In this document: one piece after another, positions 49,030-60,275 of the stretch
How positions within the stretch are numbered: position 1 is the stretch's first letter
Layout of the letters: each line of letters begins with the position of its first letter
Source: Vicia villosa
Taxonomy: Eukaryota; Streptophyta; Magnoliopsida; Fabales; Fabaceae
Direction: 5' to 3'
DNA length: 64,000 nt
Assembly: GCF_029867415.1 (NCBI RefSeq)
Contig: NW_026705220.1
Coordinates: 434,001-498,000, forward strand
The notes under the pieces: model-generated
The model's input: the letters and a program-made list of their open reading frames with translations, nothing else
Databases searched by the model: none
Told to the model about the DNA's origin: nothing
Made by a program: the position numbers and the translations under genes

Positions 49030-49295
49030 TGGCCGAATCCTCTAGATTCAGAGGTTCGATGTTGCATTCTTGATAACTAGGCGGTGCATAAGTCAAAGAT
49101 GGTCGAACCCTCCAGATTCAGAGGTTCGACGTTGATTGATTCTGATAGATAACTGATGTAGAACTTCTGTATAAGTCAAAGATGGTCGAATCCTCCAGAT
49201 TCAGAGGTTCGACGTTGATTCAGGATAGATAACCTTTGCATAAGTCAAATAAGGTCGAACCTTCCAGATTCAAAGGTTTGACGTTGATTATGATA
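49030..49295. repeat. Four-copy repeat with TCGAACC...GGTTCGA arms
   Basis: Four imperfect copies of a segment with core CCAGATTCAGAGGTTCGACG, about 65-85 bp apart. GGTCGAACC upstream and GGTTCGAC downstream form an inverted pair in most copies. Confidence 0.8.
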
Positions 49296-49675
49296 GATAG
49301 TATGAATGGGCATAGGGTGGGATGGAGGCATGTTTTCCTGCAAAACAAAATTTCCCAACCCCTCTCAAAGGTGTGATCTAGTACAAGGTAGGTCAAAAGG
49401 TCTCCAGCGTTAACAGTTCTCCTAAGACACCATCATTGTTGCAAATACATGCCAACAATGGTATCCCATTTGAACCTCAACTGGTCGTGGGTCTCATGAT
49501 CGCAATCAACAGAACCTGACATTCTATTGGCGTCATGACTATCCACTCTGTCCTAGGTAGCCTAAGTAACACTCTGGCCTGGGTATTGGGCCTTTTACCT
49601 CAAATCAGAAACATCCCATCCCAACAGACAGCAGAATAATAATCATAGTATATGAAAATAAAATGCGATGCATAA

Positions 49676-49725
49676 AGAAATAAAGCAATAAAGCAATAAA
49701 GTAATAAAGCAATAAAGCAATAAAT
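49676..49725. repeat. AATAAAGC microsatellite
   Basis: About six units of an 8-bp repeat, one with GTAATAAAGC variation. Confidence 0.9.
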
Positions 49726-49800
49726 AAACACCCAAAGAAAAGAAAACAAACACAAGCTAGGATCGACTCGCTAAGAATGGACCAGCACAGGTCTATCACA

Positions 49801-49818
49801 TCCCCAGCAGAGTCGCCA
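49801..49818 (-). other. Primer-binding site of element E
   Basis: The minus strand reads TGGCGACTCTGCTGGGGA, two bases inside the LTR end. The same site with one change is at 60256-60273 in D. Primer tRNA not assigned. Confidence 0.8.
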
Positions 49819-50890
49819 GCTGTCGCACGCTCGCGAAAAATTAACAGAGTCGCCACCAATATATTTATCCCATAAGGGAAAGGAATATCAGAAAACCTAA
49901 CAAAGGAAGGAACAGGGTCTTACGACCAGAGAGAGGGTACGGGAGTCGGTTACGCAAGGGGAAAGTGCTAGCACCCCTCACGCCCATCGTACTCGATGGT
50001 ATCCACCTATGTTTGTTCTATTCTAAGGGTGTATAAATCTATAGCTTAATTACTAGGGGAATGCATGCAAATGAATGAAATAGAAACACGGGGAAAATAA
50101 GGTTTTTAAATAGTTGTGCTCGCTTAGGCCCCGCGACCTAATGCCTACGTATCCTTTTCAGGAATCAGAGCGCCGTAGTTCGGCTCTTTAGTTTTTGTTT
50201 GTTTTTGTGTTTTTTAGTTGAACAGTTACATTCGCACTCCGCTGCTCGACCTCTGGAGTCTTAAGCTGGGAATGGAGCGGAAATAACGTGTCCGATTAGG
50301 AGAAAAGAATGCCCTGAAGGCAAGGGAAAGAATGCCTCGGAGGCAAGAAAGAAGGGAGAAGATTGGTGTTATACCCCAAAATTTGCCCACATCTTTTTTT
50401 AAGAAAACTTCAATCTGAAAATTAAGAGTTTCATATAAACATGGATTTTTATTTCAAATATCCTAAACATATGAAGTGCTTAAATTTCAGAATTTCTCTT
50501 ACACAGTAACTTGGCTAACAGTGGAATTTATTCTTACGCAAACGCCAAATGCTGTTCATTACACCACAAATACTATTTATTTATTTTACAGATAAATAGT
50601 ACTAACACAGTTCATGCAGGGTTAAATCTTTTTTTGCAGGCGCAAAAGCAGGAAACTCACACTGTACTGGTAACAATTGTTTTTGGTTTCCCACTAACTT
50701 TTGTACTATATTCCATTATTTTCAAAATCTTTTCAAATCTCTTCTTTCCAATTCAAATCTCAACTTTATTCTACACATCTCTCTTTTCCCAACAATATCA
50801 TACACTTTCTTTCAAATCTCACTTCCACTCAAAATTTCCTTTTGTACGGAATCACATCATTCCCCAACGTCTCTTTCCTTCTTTCCATTC

Positions 50891-50898
50891 TATAAATA
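50891..50898 (+). promoter_or_regulatory. TATA box of LTR F
   Basis: TATAAATA, 93 bp before the ATG of the small ORF at 50991. No other ATG lies between the expected start site (about 50925) and that ATG. Confidence 0.7.
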
Positions 50899-50990
50899 CT
50901 TCTCATTCTTCCATAAAATCTCACATCAAATTCTAATTCATTTCTCAAATTTCCACTTCATAATCCATTTTCTCTTCTTCCCTAACAAAA

Positions 50991-51158
50991 ATGGCAAAAT
51001 GGATAGAGACACTGTCTCTTACAGTCATCACCATTGCTACGGTGATCATGACTTTCTTCTGCCTGCACAGTCCTGAGGAGTGTGGACCTGCAATGGTTAT
51101 GCTCCCAATCATCTACATGTTATTGATCATAGCATGGTTCATCAACCGTCATTTTTAA
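50991..51158 (+). CDS. Small ORF in LTR F: 55-residue protein with two hydrophobic segments
   Basis: The first ATG after the predicted transcription start has a strong context (A at -3, G at +4) and opens a 55-codon frame ending in TAA 51156-51158. The peptide starts MAKWIET. It has hydrophobic segments at residues 8-25 (LSLTVITIATVIMTFFCL) and about 35-51 (MVMLPIIYMLLIIAWFI), split by a short HSPEECGP loop, and ends NRHF. Two membrane spans in a hairpin are plausible. I know of no family. An LTR is not where Ogre coding regions usually lie, so chance is possible, but promoter, start context and hydrophobic pattern agree. Confidence 0.55.
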   Translation: MAKWIETLSLTVITIATVIMTFFCLHSPEECGPAMVMLPIIYMLLIIAWFINRHF

Positions 51159-54100
51159 AGTTTGCCGTGTTTCTTATTTTCTTAAACGTACCGTCTATTC
51201 GTCGTACTGTTCAATAGTATGTAATATTTATACTGTCAGTATTAAATGTTGTACTATTTGTCATAATATTGCTTAATTACTAAGATAATATTTTGTGTGT
51301 TTCTGCCAGTCAAATATTTCTATTTCTGTGCATTTAACAATTTTCAGGTTATTATCGGTAATTTTGCCCGCATACTGTAAATATCTGTTATTATGTTTCT
51401 GTTTTCTAACAAGTCATGTAAATAAATTTTTCATGCTTCACATATAACAAAAACAAAAATAACAACAAAAAAAAAAAAGAAAATTAACTTTGACAGTTGA
51501 TTTTTTTTCACTTTAACTGCTGCTTCAGTACACGAACAGTCAGTTGACAGACAAACTGCAGACAGTACAACTCTCAGTGTTTTGTACAATCAATCAAATC
51601 AATCATTCACAATTCAAATTTTCAAAGATTTTTGTGTTAGAAGTCTTCTGAATATCACACGATTAGCAGAAACTCAGCACTGCACAAAAATCAGGTACGC
51701 TTAACTGCCTCCTATACAGACAGTCCCTAATCAGGGTTTTTCTTGTTTTAACAGGAGCAACAAGTTTTGAGAGCTCAAGTGGATTCCATATACATCCATA
51801 CATCTCAAAGTACCATCATACAAATTTTCAAACTTCAAATCACTCAGACGCACCGTCAGCAGCTCAAACAGTCAACAGACGACCCGTTTGACCAAAAAAG
51901 TCAACTGACAGTCAAAAATGAAATTTTTTGCCAAAGTCCATATTTTGTCAAAGGATTCAACATTTGATCATTGGATGATCACAATTCATCAAGGAAAGAT
52001 CAAAAATCAACAAAACCCTAAGATTCAAAATTAGGGTTTTTGCCTGAAAAGTCAACTCAACTTTGACTGATCATAACTCTCTCATCCTTCATCCAAAAAA
52101 TGTCAACCAAAGCTCATTTTGAAGGAAATTCAATTATCTTTCAAATGCAATTGATCCCATGGTCATTGCATTCACCATTTGAAAAATATGGCCAAAGACA
52201 TTACAGGTCATTTTCAAAGTCAACAAAAAGACACTTTTTTCAAAAGGACACACAAGGAGAACCAAAAATCATTTTGACATGAGACCAAAGACATTGGTTA
52301 GAGGACTCTTTGAGGTTTCCAAAAAGTGCAAGATCTCCTTCATATGACAAAAATTGAAGGATTTACACCTTGTTGAAGTTGGCTAAATTTTGGGAAAATG
52401 CATGAAATCAACATTGCTCAAAAATGTTTTTTTTCCAAATGAGTCCAAGTTTTTGTGGTCCAAACATCTTTGCCATGTTACTATGGGCCTTCCACGACCA
52501 AGACAAAGCCCACATCTATATTATCCATTTTTGACATAATTTTATCTTATTTTAAGATTAAAATTAAAGGAAATTGCATGGATAATTGATGGCTTGATCT
52601 CCAAGTATGACACACCTCCAAAGTCTTCATTTTTCTGCAGAAAATTGATGCCCAAGGCAAGAGCATTGAATGGAGTCAAGGATTGGTCAAAAATTCAAGG
52701 TTTTTAATATTTTAAAAACCAAACTTTCAACAAAGGCAACAAGGCTTCTTGCTTCACTTCCAAGCAGCCTTTGGGCTATAAAAGAAGCATCATACTTCAG
52801 CAAAATAGAGAAGACACGAATTGAGGGCAAGAGCATAGCTATCATTATCATAAAATTCTCCAAAAAATACATACACTTTGTAATTTTCAAATTCTATATT
52901 CCAAGCAATATTAATACAAACAAAGCTTTCCAATCATCTTCTCAAATCATATAGAGTAAGATTGAACTCCTAACATAGTCCCATGAGAGTCGTATAGTGA
53001 GCATAGTGTTCTTCATGTACATATGCACTTGACTTTCGTTTTCTTATATGCAATCAATTTCCATGTAAACTAACCATCCTAATATGTTCATAAGGTCCTA
53101 TAGGAGTGATCTGGGCTTTAACATGAAAGTTACCACGTGAGAATCACCTCATGCCATTAACAAGTGCATATGAGTGTTCATACTTTAAACTCTTCGAACC
53201 CATGGCTACAGGCCTCAAACAAAGAAACTGACACCACCAATGAACTCAGGACATCATGTTTAGTGGATCTGGGTTGCCTTCTTTTGCTACTAATGCTTAT
53301 CTTTGCAGGTTGATGAAGCTATTCAAAAGTTGCATTTTATCGTAAAAATAGGGGAGGTTTAAAACCCCCGCTATTCGTATATAAAAACGTGAGGTCTGGA
53401 GGTTGAAGACGACCACGCGTCCCAGCGTGGTTCGTCAGTCAACCGGTCGTTGTCCACGCAAGAAAGAGGTGGGGCCAGTCTGACTTTGGTCTCCCCACCA
53501 ATTCAATACATGCAATCCCATCATTACATCATGTGTCTTGCAATCTGAGCCCTTGATCTCATTCAATATTCCAATCCAACACATCTGACATGCATGCACA
53601 CCGTGGAGCCTCAGCTCCTCACCACACAGGATTAGTATCCTTTTATTTCTATTTTATTTTCTATTTTATTTTAATTTCTTTGTTAAATTAATTAAAAATC
53701 TTTTTAAAATTCAAAAAATCCCACAAAAAATATTTTAGACTTCTAAAAATATATATTATTTTCTGAAATAAAAATATTTTATTTTTCTTCAAAATTTCAA
53801 TATTTTTCATAATTAATTAGTATGTATTTATATATTTGCTTATTAATTATTTTAATTAGTCAAAAAATCATAAAAAAAATTGTTCTTCATATCAAATATT
53901 GTTTATATATCATAAACTAATTTTGTACATATTTAGGATAATTTTCTCTTTAAGCATTAATTATTTGTGTAATTATTTATATAATTATGTTTTAATTAAC
54001 TTAAAAAAATCCAAAAACAATTGCAAAAATTACAAAAAAATCAGTTTTGTTCTAAAATCAATTAACAAACATTTTGTACATATTTTTAAACTTATTTGCT

Positions 54101-55118
54101 AGGTTTAATCATATTTCCATCTTTTCTTTATTTTAAATTAATTAATAATGCATTAATTATATTTAAAATAAATCACAAAAATACAAAAATATGCCTTTTA
54201 TTTCTTGCAATTTAAAATTCCTAGATAAATGTATAGGATGTCAAATTCATGTAAATAGGCTAGTTTACATTTCCCGCACAATCGATGTAATAGCGTAGAT
54301 TTACTTTCCGCACTTTACATTTCTGCATTTTAATTTCCAGCACCCATATAAACTGCGTGTATGTCAAAGATAAAACTGAACCGTCAGATCACTAACTTCA
54401 AAGATAAATATCTGAATTCAATCACAATCACATTTGCACCTCCTAGGGTAACCCCTTTTCACTCTTTTCAAAATCAAAGTTACATTTCTACTGTTTCGAG
54501 TACAAAATCGAACCTTTTGTTTATATCCGACGAATGGATAGATTTTTAAAGGGAACAAGGATAAAGACCTTATAACTCAGGGTAGACCTCCTAGTTTGCT
54601 TGCTCAAAAATCAAAACAAACAAAATTCTCATACACTGTTGTTTTTCAAAATAAACTTTCCAAAAGACAATATTTTGTATACATCCAAACACGGATCATT
54701 ACAAAATTAACGATCTTTTCAAAACATCTTTCGAAAGATAAACAAGCATTTGTATATATCCGCACAAGGATCATTACAAATTCTATTTGCAAAGGTATTT
54801 CAAAAAACACAGGTAAAGCATTCCGAATCAATTGAAAAGTAAAGCAAATGAGCTAAGCAAACTAAAGAGCCCATGGATAACCATGGATACAAAGGGTGCT
54901 AACACCTTCCCTTTGTATAACCTACCCCCTTACCCAGAATCTCTCAAAGGTCTTTTTTCTGTTTCTTTTATAAACCTTTCCTTCATTGGATAAAATAAAA
55001 GGTCGGTGGCGACTCTGTAAACTTTTTCAAAAGTGACGCGAAAGCGTCCGATCGACAAAAAAGAGTCAGTTCACGTATCCCACCCACGGAGGGGTATGGC
55101 CCGAAAGGACGGTCCACA
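51159..55118 (+). other. Remainder of solo LTR F, non-coding
   Basis: AT-rich sequence with long A/T runs (53640-54200), no recognisable domain. Its last 130 bp are GC-richer (GGTGGCGACTCTG, GCGAAAGCGTCC). Confidence 0.75.
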
Positions 55119-58100
55119 ATTGGTTTGTATTTTTTAGGTGTAAGTCCATGATGAACAAAACCCAATACAAGGTTCCGCACCACTTCATTACTTTGATTTA
55201 GGTCTGAGCCTTTATTAGATGTTTTAGATGTTTTTGGTTGAGTGTTTTTTAAGGGAATTCACTTCGCGATTCGAATCACATAAAAATGCATAATGATCGA
55301 GAAGCAGATTAGGGAATGAATCCCACTCACTTCTATCCCATTATGTAATGTTCAAGAAACAGATTAGGGAATGAATCCCACTCATTTCTATCCCATTAAT
55401 TAATGTTCGAGAAACAGATTAGGGAATGAATCCCACTCATTTCTCTCCCATTAAGTAGTGACCGAGAAACAGATTAGGGAATGGATCCCACTCATTTCTA
55501 TGCCACTAAGTAATTGAGAAACAGATTAGGGAATGAATCCCACTCATTTCTCTATCACTTTCTTAATGTGATTCACATCTCTATTTGTTAATGTTTTAAT
55601 GTCGAAAGAGAAAAAAGAAGAAAACTAGCCTAAAATGAATAACTAGCCTAATGTTATGATTATACCTAAGTGGTAAGATTTTAAGGGAAAAGACTAAGCC
55701 TAATATTATGAAGATTATAGGTCCTAAATCTTAAAGGAAACATACAAGTGTAACCAAAATTACAAGTAAACAAATGATACAAAATTAGTGCAAAAATGAC
55801 TAAAAGAAAGACTTGAAATATGGTACAAAACATGGAAGCAAATGATGCAAAATATAGTACCAAAAGTGAATTAAAGGGCTATTATTTTTATTGATTTTTA
55901 TATGACAAAGAACAAGAATTCTAATCAAGCCAAAGAATTAAAATACAAGCCTAAACTAATATTTTTTATGGTTATTTTTAATGTCAAGATTATGTAATGA
56001 AGTCTAAAATGATGGTAGAAAATTAGTGATTTGTTTACTAAAAGAAAAGAAAAAAAAACTAATTAACCCTAAATTTATTAATTAAACAAAATATGAACAG
56101 GGGGTGCAAACTGAATACAAGGGTGTACATAGAGATTAGGGCGCAGGGCCCATCTGGGGGAAGCCCACACAGAATTCATTTTTGTTATTGTCCTTCTTCT
56201 AACTTAAGAGAACATGGGCCAAAGGGGGGTATGCGTAAGCAATCTGGCCCAAAGGTTTGTATATTGTAGATTTGCCTAAAACGGCGTGGGCCTAAAGGGG
56301 GTGTGACAGAAGCAATTTCGCTCGGCCCAAGCTTATTGCTGATCCAGATCCATTTCTCATTATTATTGATTATTATGCCAAAATGATTCAATTAATCCAG
56401 ATTAATCTAATTATCCATTTTCAATAATGATTAATTAAAGCTTATAACATTCAATTAATATGGACCTTAGGCTAATTAACATTCAGATTAAATTAACAAA
56501 GATAATTGAAATAAAAAAAGGAATTAGGGTTAGATATTGTAACCTTTGAGTTTCTCTTGAACGAGTTTCTCTTCTTCTCCTTCAGCGGCGCCGCGAATCC
56601 TTCTTCTCCGACGAGAATCTCGTCGTTCACCACCACATCATAAACAGACCTCTTTCTTGCCATCCCTTATCTTTCAATTAAAGCTTCGCCTCGTTTCCGA
56701 TTTGACTCAGCTCTCACTCTCCTCTTCGTCCGTGATGAAGGCCATTGTGAATGTAAAGCTGACATGATGATGATGTTATCGATTCAGTGCTGAAGATTCT
56801 CAGTTGAAGATCGACGATGATGAAGTCTTGATAGTTGTTGTTGTCGCTGAGTTTCGGTGATGCTATGAAGATGAAGAAGGACGATAGAATTTTGCTGGAG
56901 ATGCGCGTTGATGATTAAGAACAGATGTGTATGACGATGATGATTGAAGGTTGCTGATGCGATGATGAAGAAAGACGAGTTGAGACTTGAAGATTGAGGC
57001 GTCAAGGAGATGGTTCAAGTTCAGATTGTGGTGAGTTCCCTTGTATGATTTTCTGCTGAATTGTGAACTCAGAAATATATATCGAGAGTTTTTGTGTATG
57101 TTTTTTCTCAGATTTTCTTTTCTTGAATTCAGAAAGATGCAAGCTATGACGATTTGAAGGTCGAAGGAAGGATTATGGTGATTGATGAAGATTGGTTCTG
57201 GGAGAAGCGGAGCAGAGAAGGTGAAGAAGACGCTGAGAAAGTTTGATGAAGAACGATGAGAGAATCAAGGTGAAAGTTATGGATTTGGAGAGAGTGAGGA
57301 TTCACAGCAAAAATGAAGAGAGTGGAAGAAGATATGAATGTGAAGATGGATGGAGAGGTTTGAGTGAAAGTGGTGGAGGATTGGTGAAAATGGTGGAGGA
57401 AGTGAAGAGAATGATTGTGATGATTTGTGGAAAAGGTTATGAGTTGTGGAAGAGATGAAGAATCGAAGAAGATGATGAAAATGGAGAGAAGATGAAGACG
57501 AGAATCTGGAAAAGATGGAGAATGGTCGAGAGCCTTGAATCATGGAGGGAAGCTGAGATATATAGGTGAGGTGTAACTGATTTTTTTGCTGTTAAAAGTT
57601 GTTAGAAATCTGTTATAGGTAGTTACGATTCTGTTAGAGGTTGTTATGCGGATATGGTCTGTTATGGTTTTGTATGGGTTTATATGTATGTAGGCTGCTG
57701 TTCTGAATGCTGAATGGAATTATGGAGGGAATTCGTTTAGGTTTGAATATGTGATGTGGGACTTGTTTGTTTGGTTTTTGTTATGAATGAAAGTGTGGGG
57801 CTGCTGTTTGTATGTTAATGGATGTCATTTTGTATGCAGACTGGTACAGGAGGAGTCAACATGGAGAAAAGGCATATTGGTGTCTTGAAGGCCAATGGAG
57901 GCGTTATTTAAAGATTGGAGAAATGGGCCCAAGTGCTTGAAAGGAATTCTGTTTGCAACCGCTTTGTGTAGTCTTATTTAGATCCAAATTGAGCACTCCT
58001 GATTAAATTCATAATAATTAGTACTTGAAGCAACCTTGATATGCGTAAGACCTTAACTCGATGTGTCACAAGATAAACAAACAACATCACCGCCTTATTG

Positions 58101-58397
58101 CACAAACCATGAGTTATTTCTTGTATCTCAATCCGCATTAGGAACCCCTTGAATTGGTGAACGATACAGTCAGAGAATATCACAATAGATCTTGTTCAAA
58201 TAATGACCACAAGTACGTGAACATTTACAAAGAGCCACAAATGAATCCCTACATCCATGATCCTTGATTTCATTTTCAAACTATTGATGAATGCATGATT
58301 TTATTGATGACCTAATGAGATGTATGCAAATGATTTGTGAAGCGTGAGCCGGTTAGAAATAAATTAAGATGGGCAAATTTTGGGGTGCAACAGGTAT

Positions 58398-60255
58398 GTA
58401 ATGACCTCTTTTCGACTTTGTTATCCCTAACTTTTGCCTGAACTGTTCGTTTTAAAACTACAGTCAGCGGGATGCCCCAATTTTATCTAAGTCTCCTTAA
58501 TAGGTTTTGACTTAGCAGGCCCTTGCATTGTTTTCTTTTTCCTTGCGGATACTGACTGCCAGACTTAATGATGACGGGGAACCATAGGTGATTATGTTCA
58601 AAGGAACAACTTGGAATAATTAAGTTAACTGAGCAACTACCATACCCCAGGTTATGTATTAAGGGTTTTATTTTATATGAAGGAAAACTCCTACTTCTTT
58701 AGGCTCAAAGGGGTTGACAAGGGATTAACATCCTTATATCTCCGTTATTTAGGAATTGAAACAATGCCTGTACATCGTCAACATGGTCTGTTCGAAAGCG
58801 TAGTGTATGAAATTGTGGTATCGTTTTCGTCATTCTCCCTCTACAGGTGTACGACTTTTAACGAGAGTTGAATATCACAAATGAGAAAACCGAGTAAAAA
58901 CACAGTTTTAAATATAGTGAGAACACTAGGAGTAAATCAAGACAAACGTAAGCAATGCATTAATAATTATTGTAAAGTACACAACATATTTCGTAAGGCT
59001 AATGTTTAAACAAACGGAAAGAACTTGCGAATGAAAACAAAACTAATGATCTAAGAAATCCTCCTTCTAGCCACCTATGGTATTAGACTTGCGAGGATCT
59101 TCGAACTCAATGAGCCATTCTTTAATCAAATCTTGGATCTTGTGTTTTAACGGCCCACAATCCTCTGTATCATGACCAGGACTGTCTGAATGATAAGCGC
59201 ACCTAGCATGATGCTTGTACCCAGGAGCGGGGTTAGTTGGAGCTGAGTATGGAGGTAGCAGAGTTACCAAGTTCTGACTGAGCAGACGTTGCAAAGCTTG
59301 AGACAGTGGCATGTACAACGGAGTGAATGATCGTTTTGGCTTGGACCTCCAGGTGCGTTGGCCACCCTGTTGCTTTTGCTGATCCATTGATCTCTTCTGC
59401 TGAAATCTTGTTGGATAATATGGTCGGGATGTTAGGTTATCCTTCCCAATGGTCCCTTGTTCTGGAGATAGAAGATAAATCTTCTCTTAATGCCATGAAA
59501 ATGATGTGTATGCCATGCATGATATGCATGATATCCTTTTTTCTTTTTTTTTTTGAATAAAATATGATGCAAGAATGCCCATGATGTATGCTGAATGGAA
59601 AAAGGAATAATAAAAAAAATAATAATCAACACATATAAATACATATATCATATAATCACATAAGTTCATAGGTTCGACGTAGCGGCTCTTGGGAGCCAAC
59701 CTTTTTATAGGGGGGTTCTAGAAGGTCTCATGGGGTCGTTCGTAGCCTCCGAGACTTTTTGTCTCTTCGGATTTTAGAACAACTCATTTTATCCATGAGG
59801 TTCGAATTTTTGGGGTAGGTTCTCGGAGAGATCAGCCAAGTATCCAGTCCTGCCCTCAACAAAGTCAAACCTCGTTTTGGACATTTCCGAATACTCAACC
59901 CACTCCGAGTGGAGTTATCAATGAGACTCGTAGGCGATTCATGTCCCCTATTGATCTCAAAGTTAACTCCCACACTTAGGGTTTTAACACGACATAATAT
60001 CCAGCAGTGCATATAAAAATATAACAGGCAGTAAAATATAAATATATTCACATAAGCGATTAGATATAAACATATCCTAAATAATTAAATATTTTTAGAT
60101 AAAAATAAATAAATAAACAAAATTTAAAAAAATAAATAAAAATAATTACAAACCCTGAAAAAGGCACGTTAGCCAAACCCTAAAAAAAAGTTGCCAAACC
60201 TAAACCCTGCCAAAACCTAAAACCTATAGGAGCATAGTATTCACCATTTAAGTTG
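58398..60255 (-). other. Internal region of element D right of E
   Basis: 58400-58790 matches about 47920-48450 of E, including AGGAATTGAAACAATGCCTG. A gag fragment follows (59067-59440), then AT-rich sequence to the PBS. The part 59500-60250 shows no gene. Confidence 0.8.
59067..59440 (-). pseudogene. gag fragment of element D (Ogre-type zinc motif)
   Basis: The minus-strand frame (about 59440 to 59067) holds the end of an Ogre-type Gag. It has RPYYPTRFQQK, a Pro/Leu-rich segment with PLYMPLSQALQRLL, and the Cys/His motif CAYHSDSPGHDTEDCGPLKHK, followed by IQDLIKEWLIEFED. Ogre and related Tat Gag proteins carry this C-H-H-C pattern before a conserved Lys/Ile/Leu-rich stretch. The frame then ends and no protease or RT follows. 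It identifies D as Ogre-related. No complete Gag can be made. Confidence 0.85.
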
Positions 60256-60273
60256 TCCCCAGCAGAGTCGTCA
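60256..60273 (-). other. Primer-binding site of element D
   Basis: The minus strand reads TGACGACTCTGCTGGGGA, two bases inside the LTR. One base differs from the site of E (TGGC to TGAC), which would weaken pairing with the tRNA CCA end. Confidence 0.75.
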
Positions 60274-60275
60274 GC

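Larger units (their letters stand above)
45665..49820 (-). other. Internal region of element E (no coding domain)
   Basis: Holds the TCAACTCTGGGTTGA array (45840-46720), a four-copy repeat near 49030-49290, and stretches also found in D (47623-47760 and about 47930-48450). An AATAAAGC-type microsatellite lies at 49676-49725. The minus-strand frames in the array merely reflect its periodicity. Confidence 0.85.
50367..55118 (+). mobile_element. Element F: solo LTR of an Ogre-like element
   Basis: 4752 bp from TGTTATACCCC to GGTCCACA with perfect target-site duplication ATTGG at 50362-50366 and 55119-55123. It has a single LTR-like body with no PBS, PPT or coding domain inside, so it is best read as a solo LTR left by recombination between the two LTRs of a full element. 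The first bases (ACCCCAAAATTTGCCC) match the LTR starts of D and E, which supports Ogre affinity. Confidence 0.88.
41609..58392 (-). mobile_element. Element E: Ogre-like long-LTR element without coding capacity
   Basis: LTRs are 41609-45664 (left) and 49821-58392 (right, containing F). The target-site duplication GGTAT lies at 41604-41608 and 58393-58397. The PBS is at 49801-49818 and a PPT-like AAATAGGGGCAGC abuts the left LTR, both on the minus strand. Without F it is about 12.0 kb. The internal 4.16 kb has tandem repeats and no retrotransposon domain, so E is a large non-autonomous derivative that must have borrowed proteins. The right LTR has lost about 240 bp relative to the left (around left positions 45009-45250). 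Confidence 0.93.
49821..58392 (-). repeat. 5' LTR of element E, interrupted by F
   Basis: Segments 49821-50366 and 55124-58392 match the left LTR of E. Element F and one copy of ATTGG lie between. The short frames seen in both LTRs (for example 57277-57543) are not considered genes. Confidence 0.93.
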
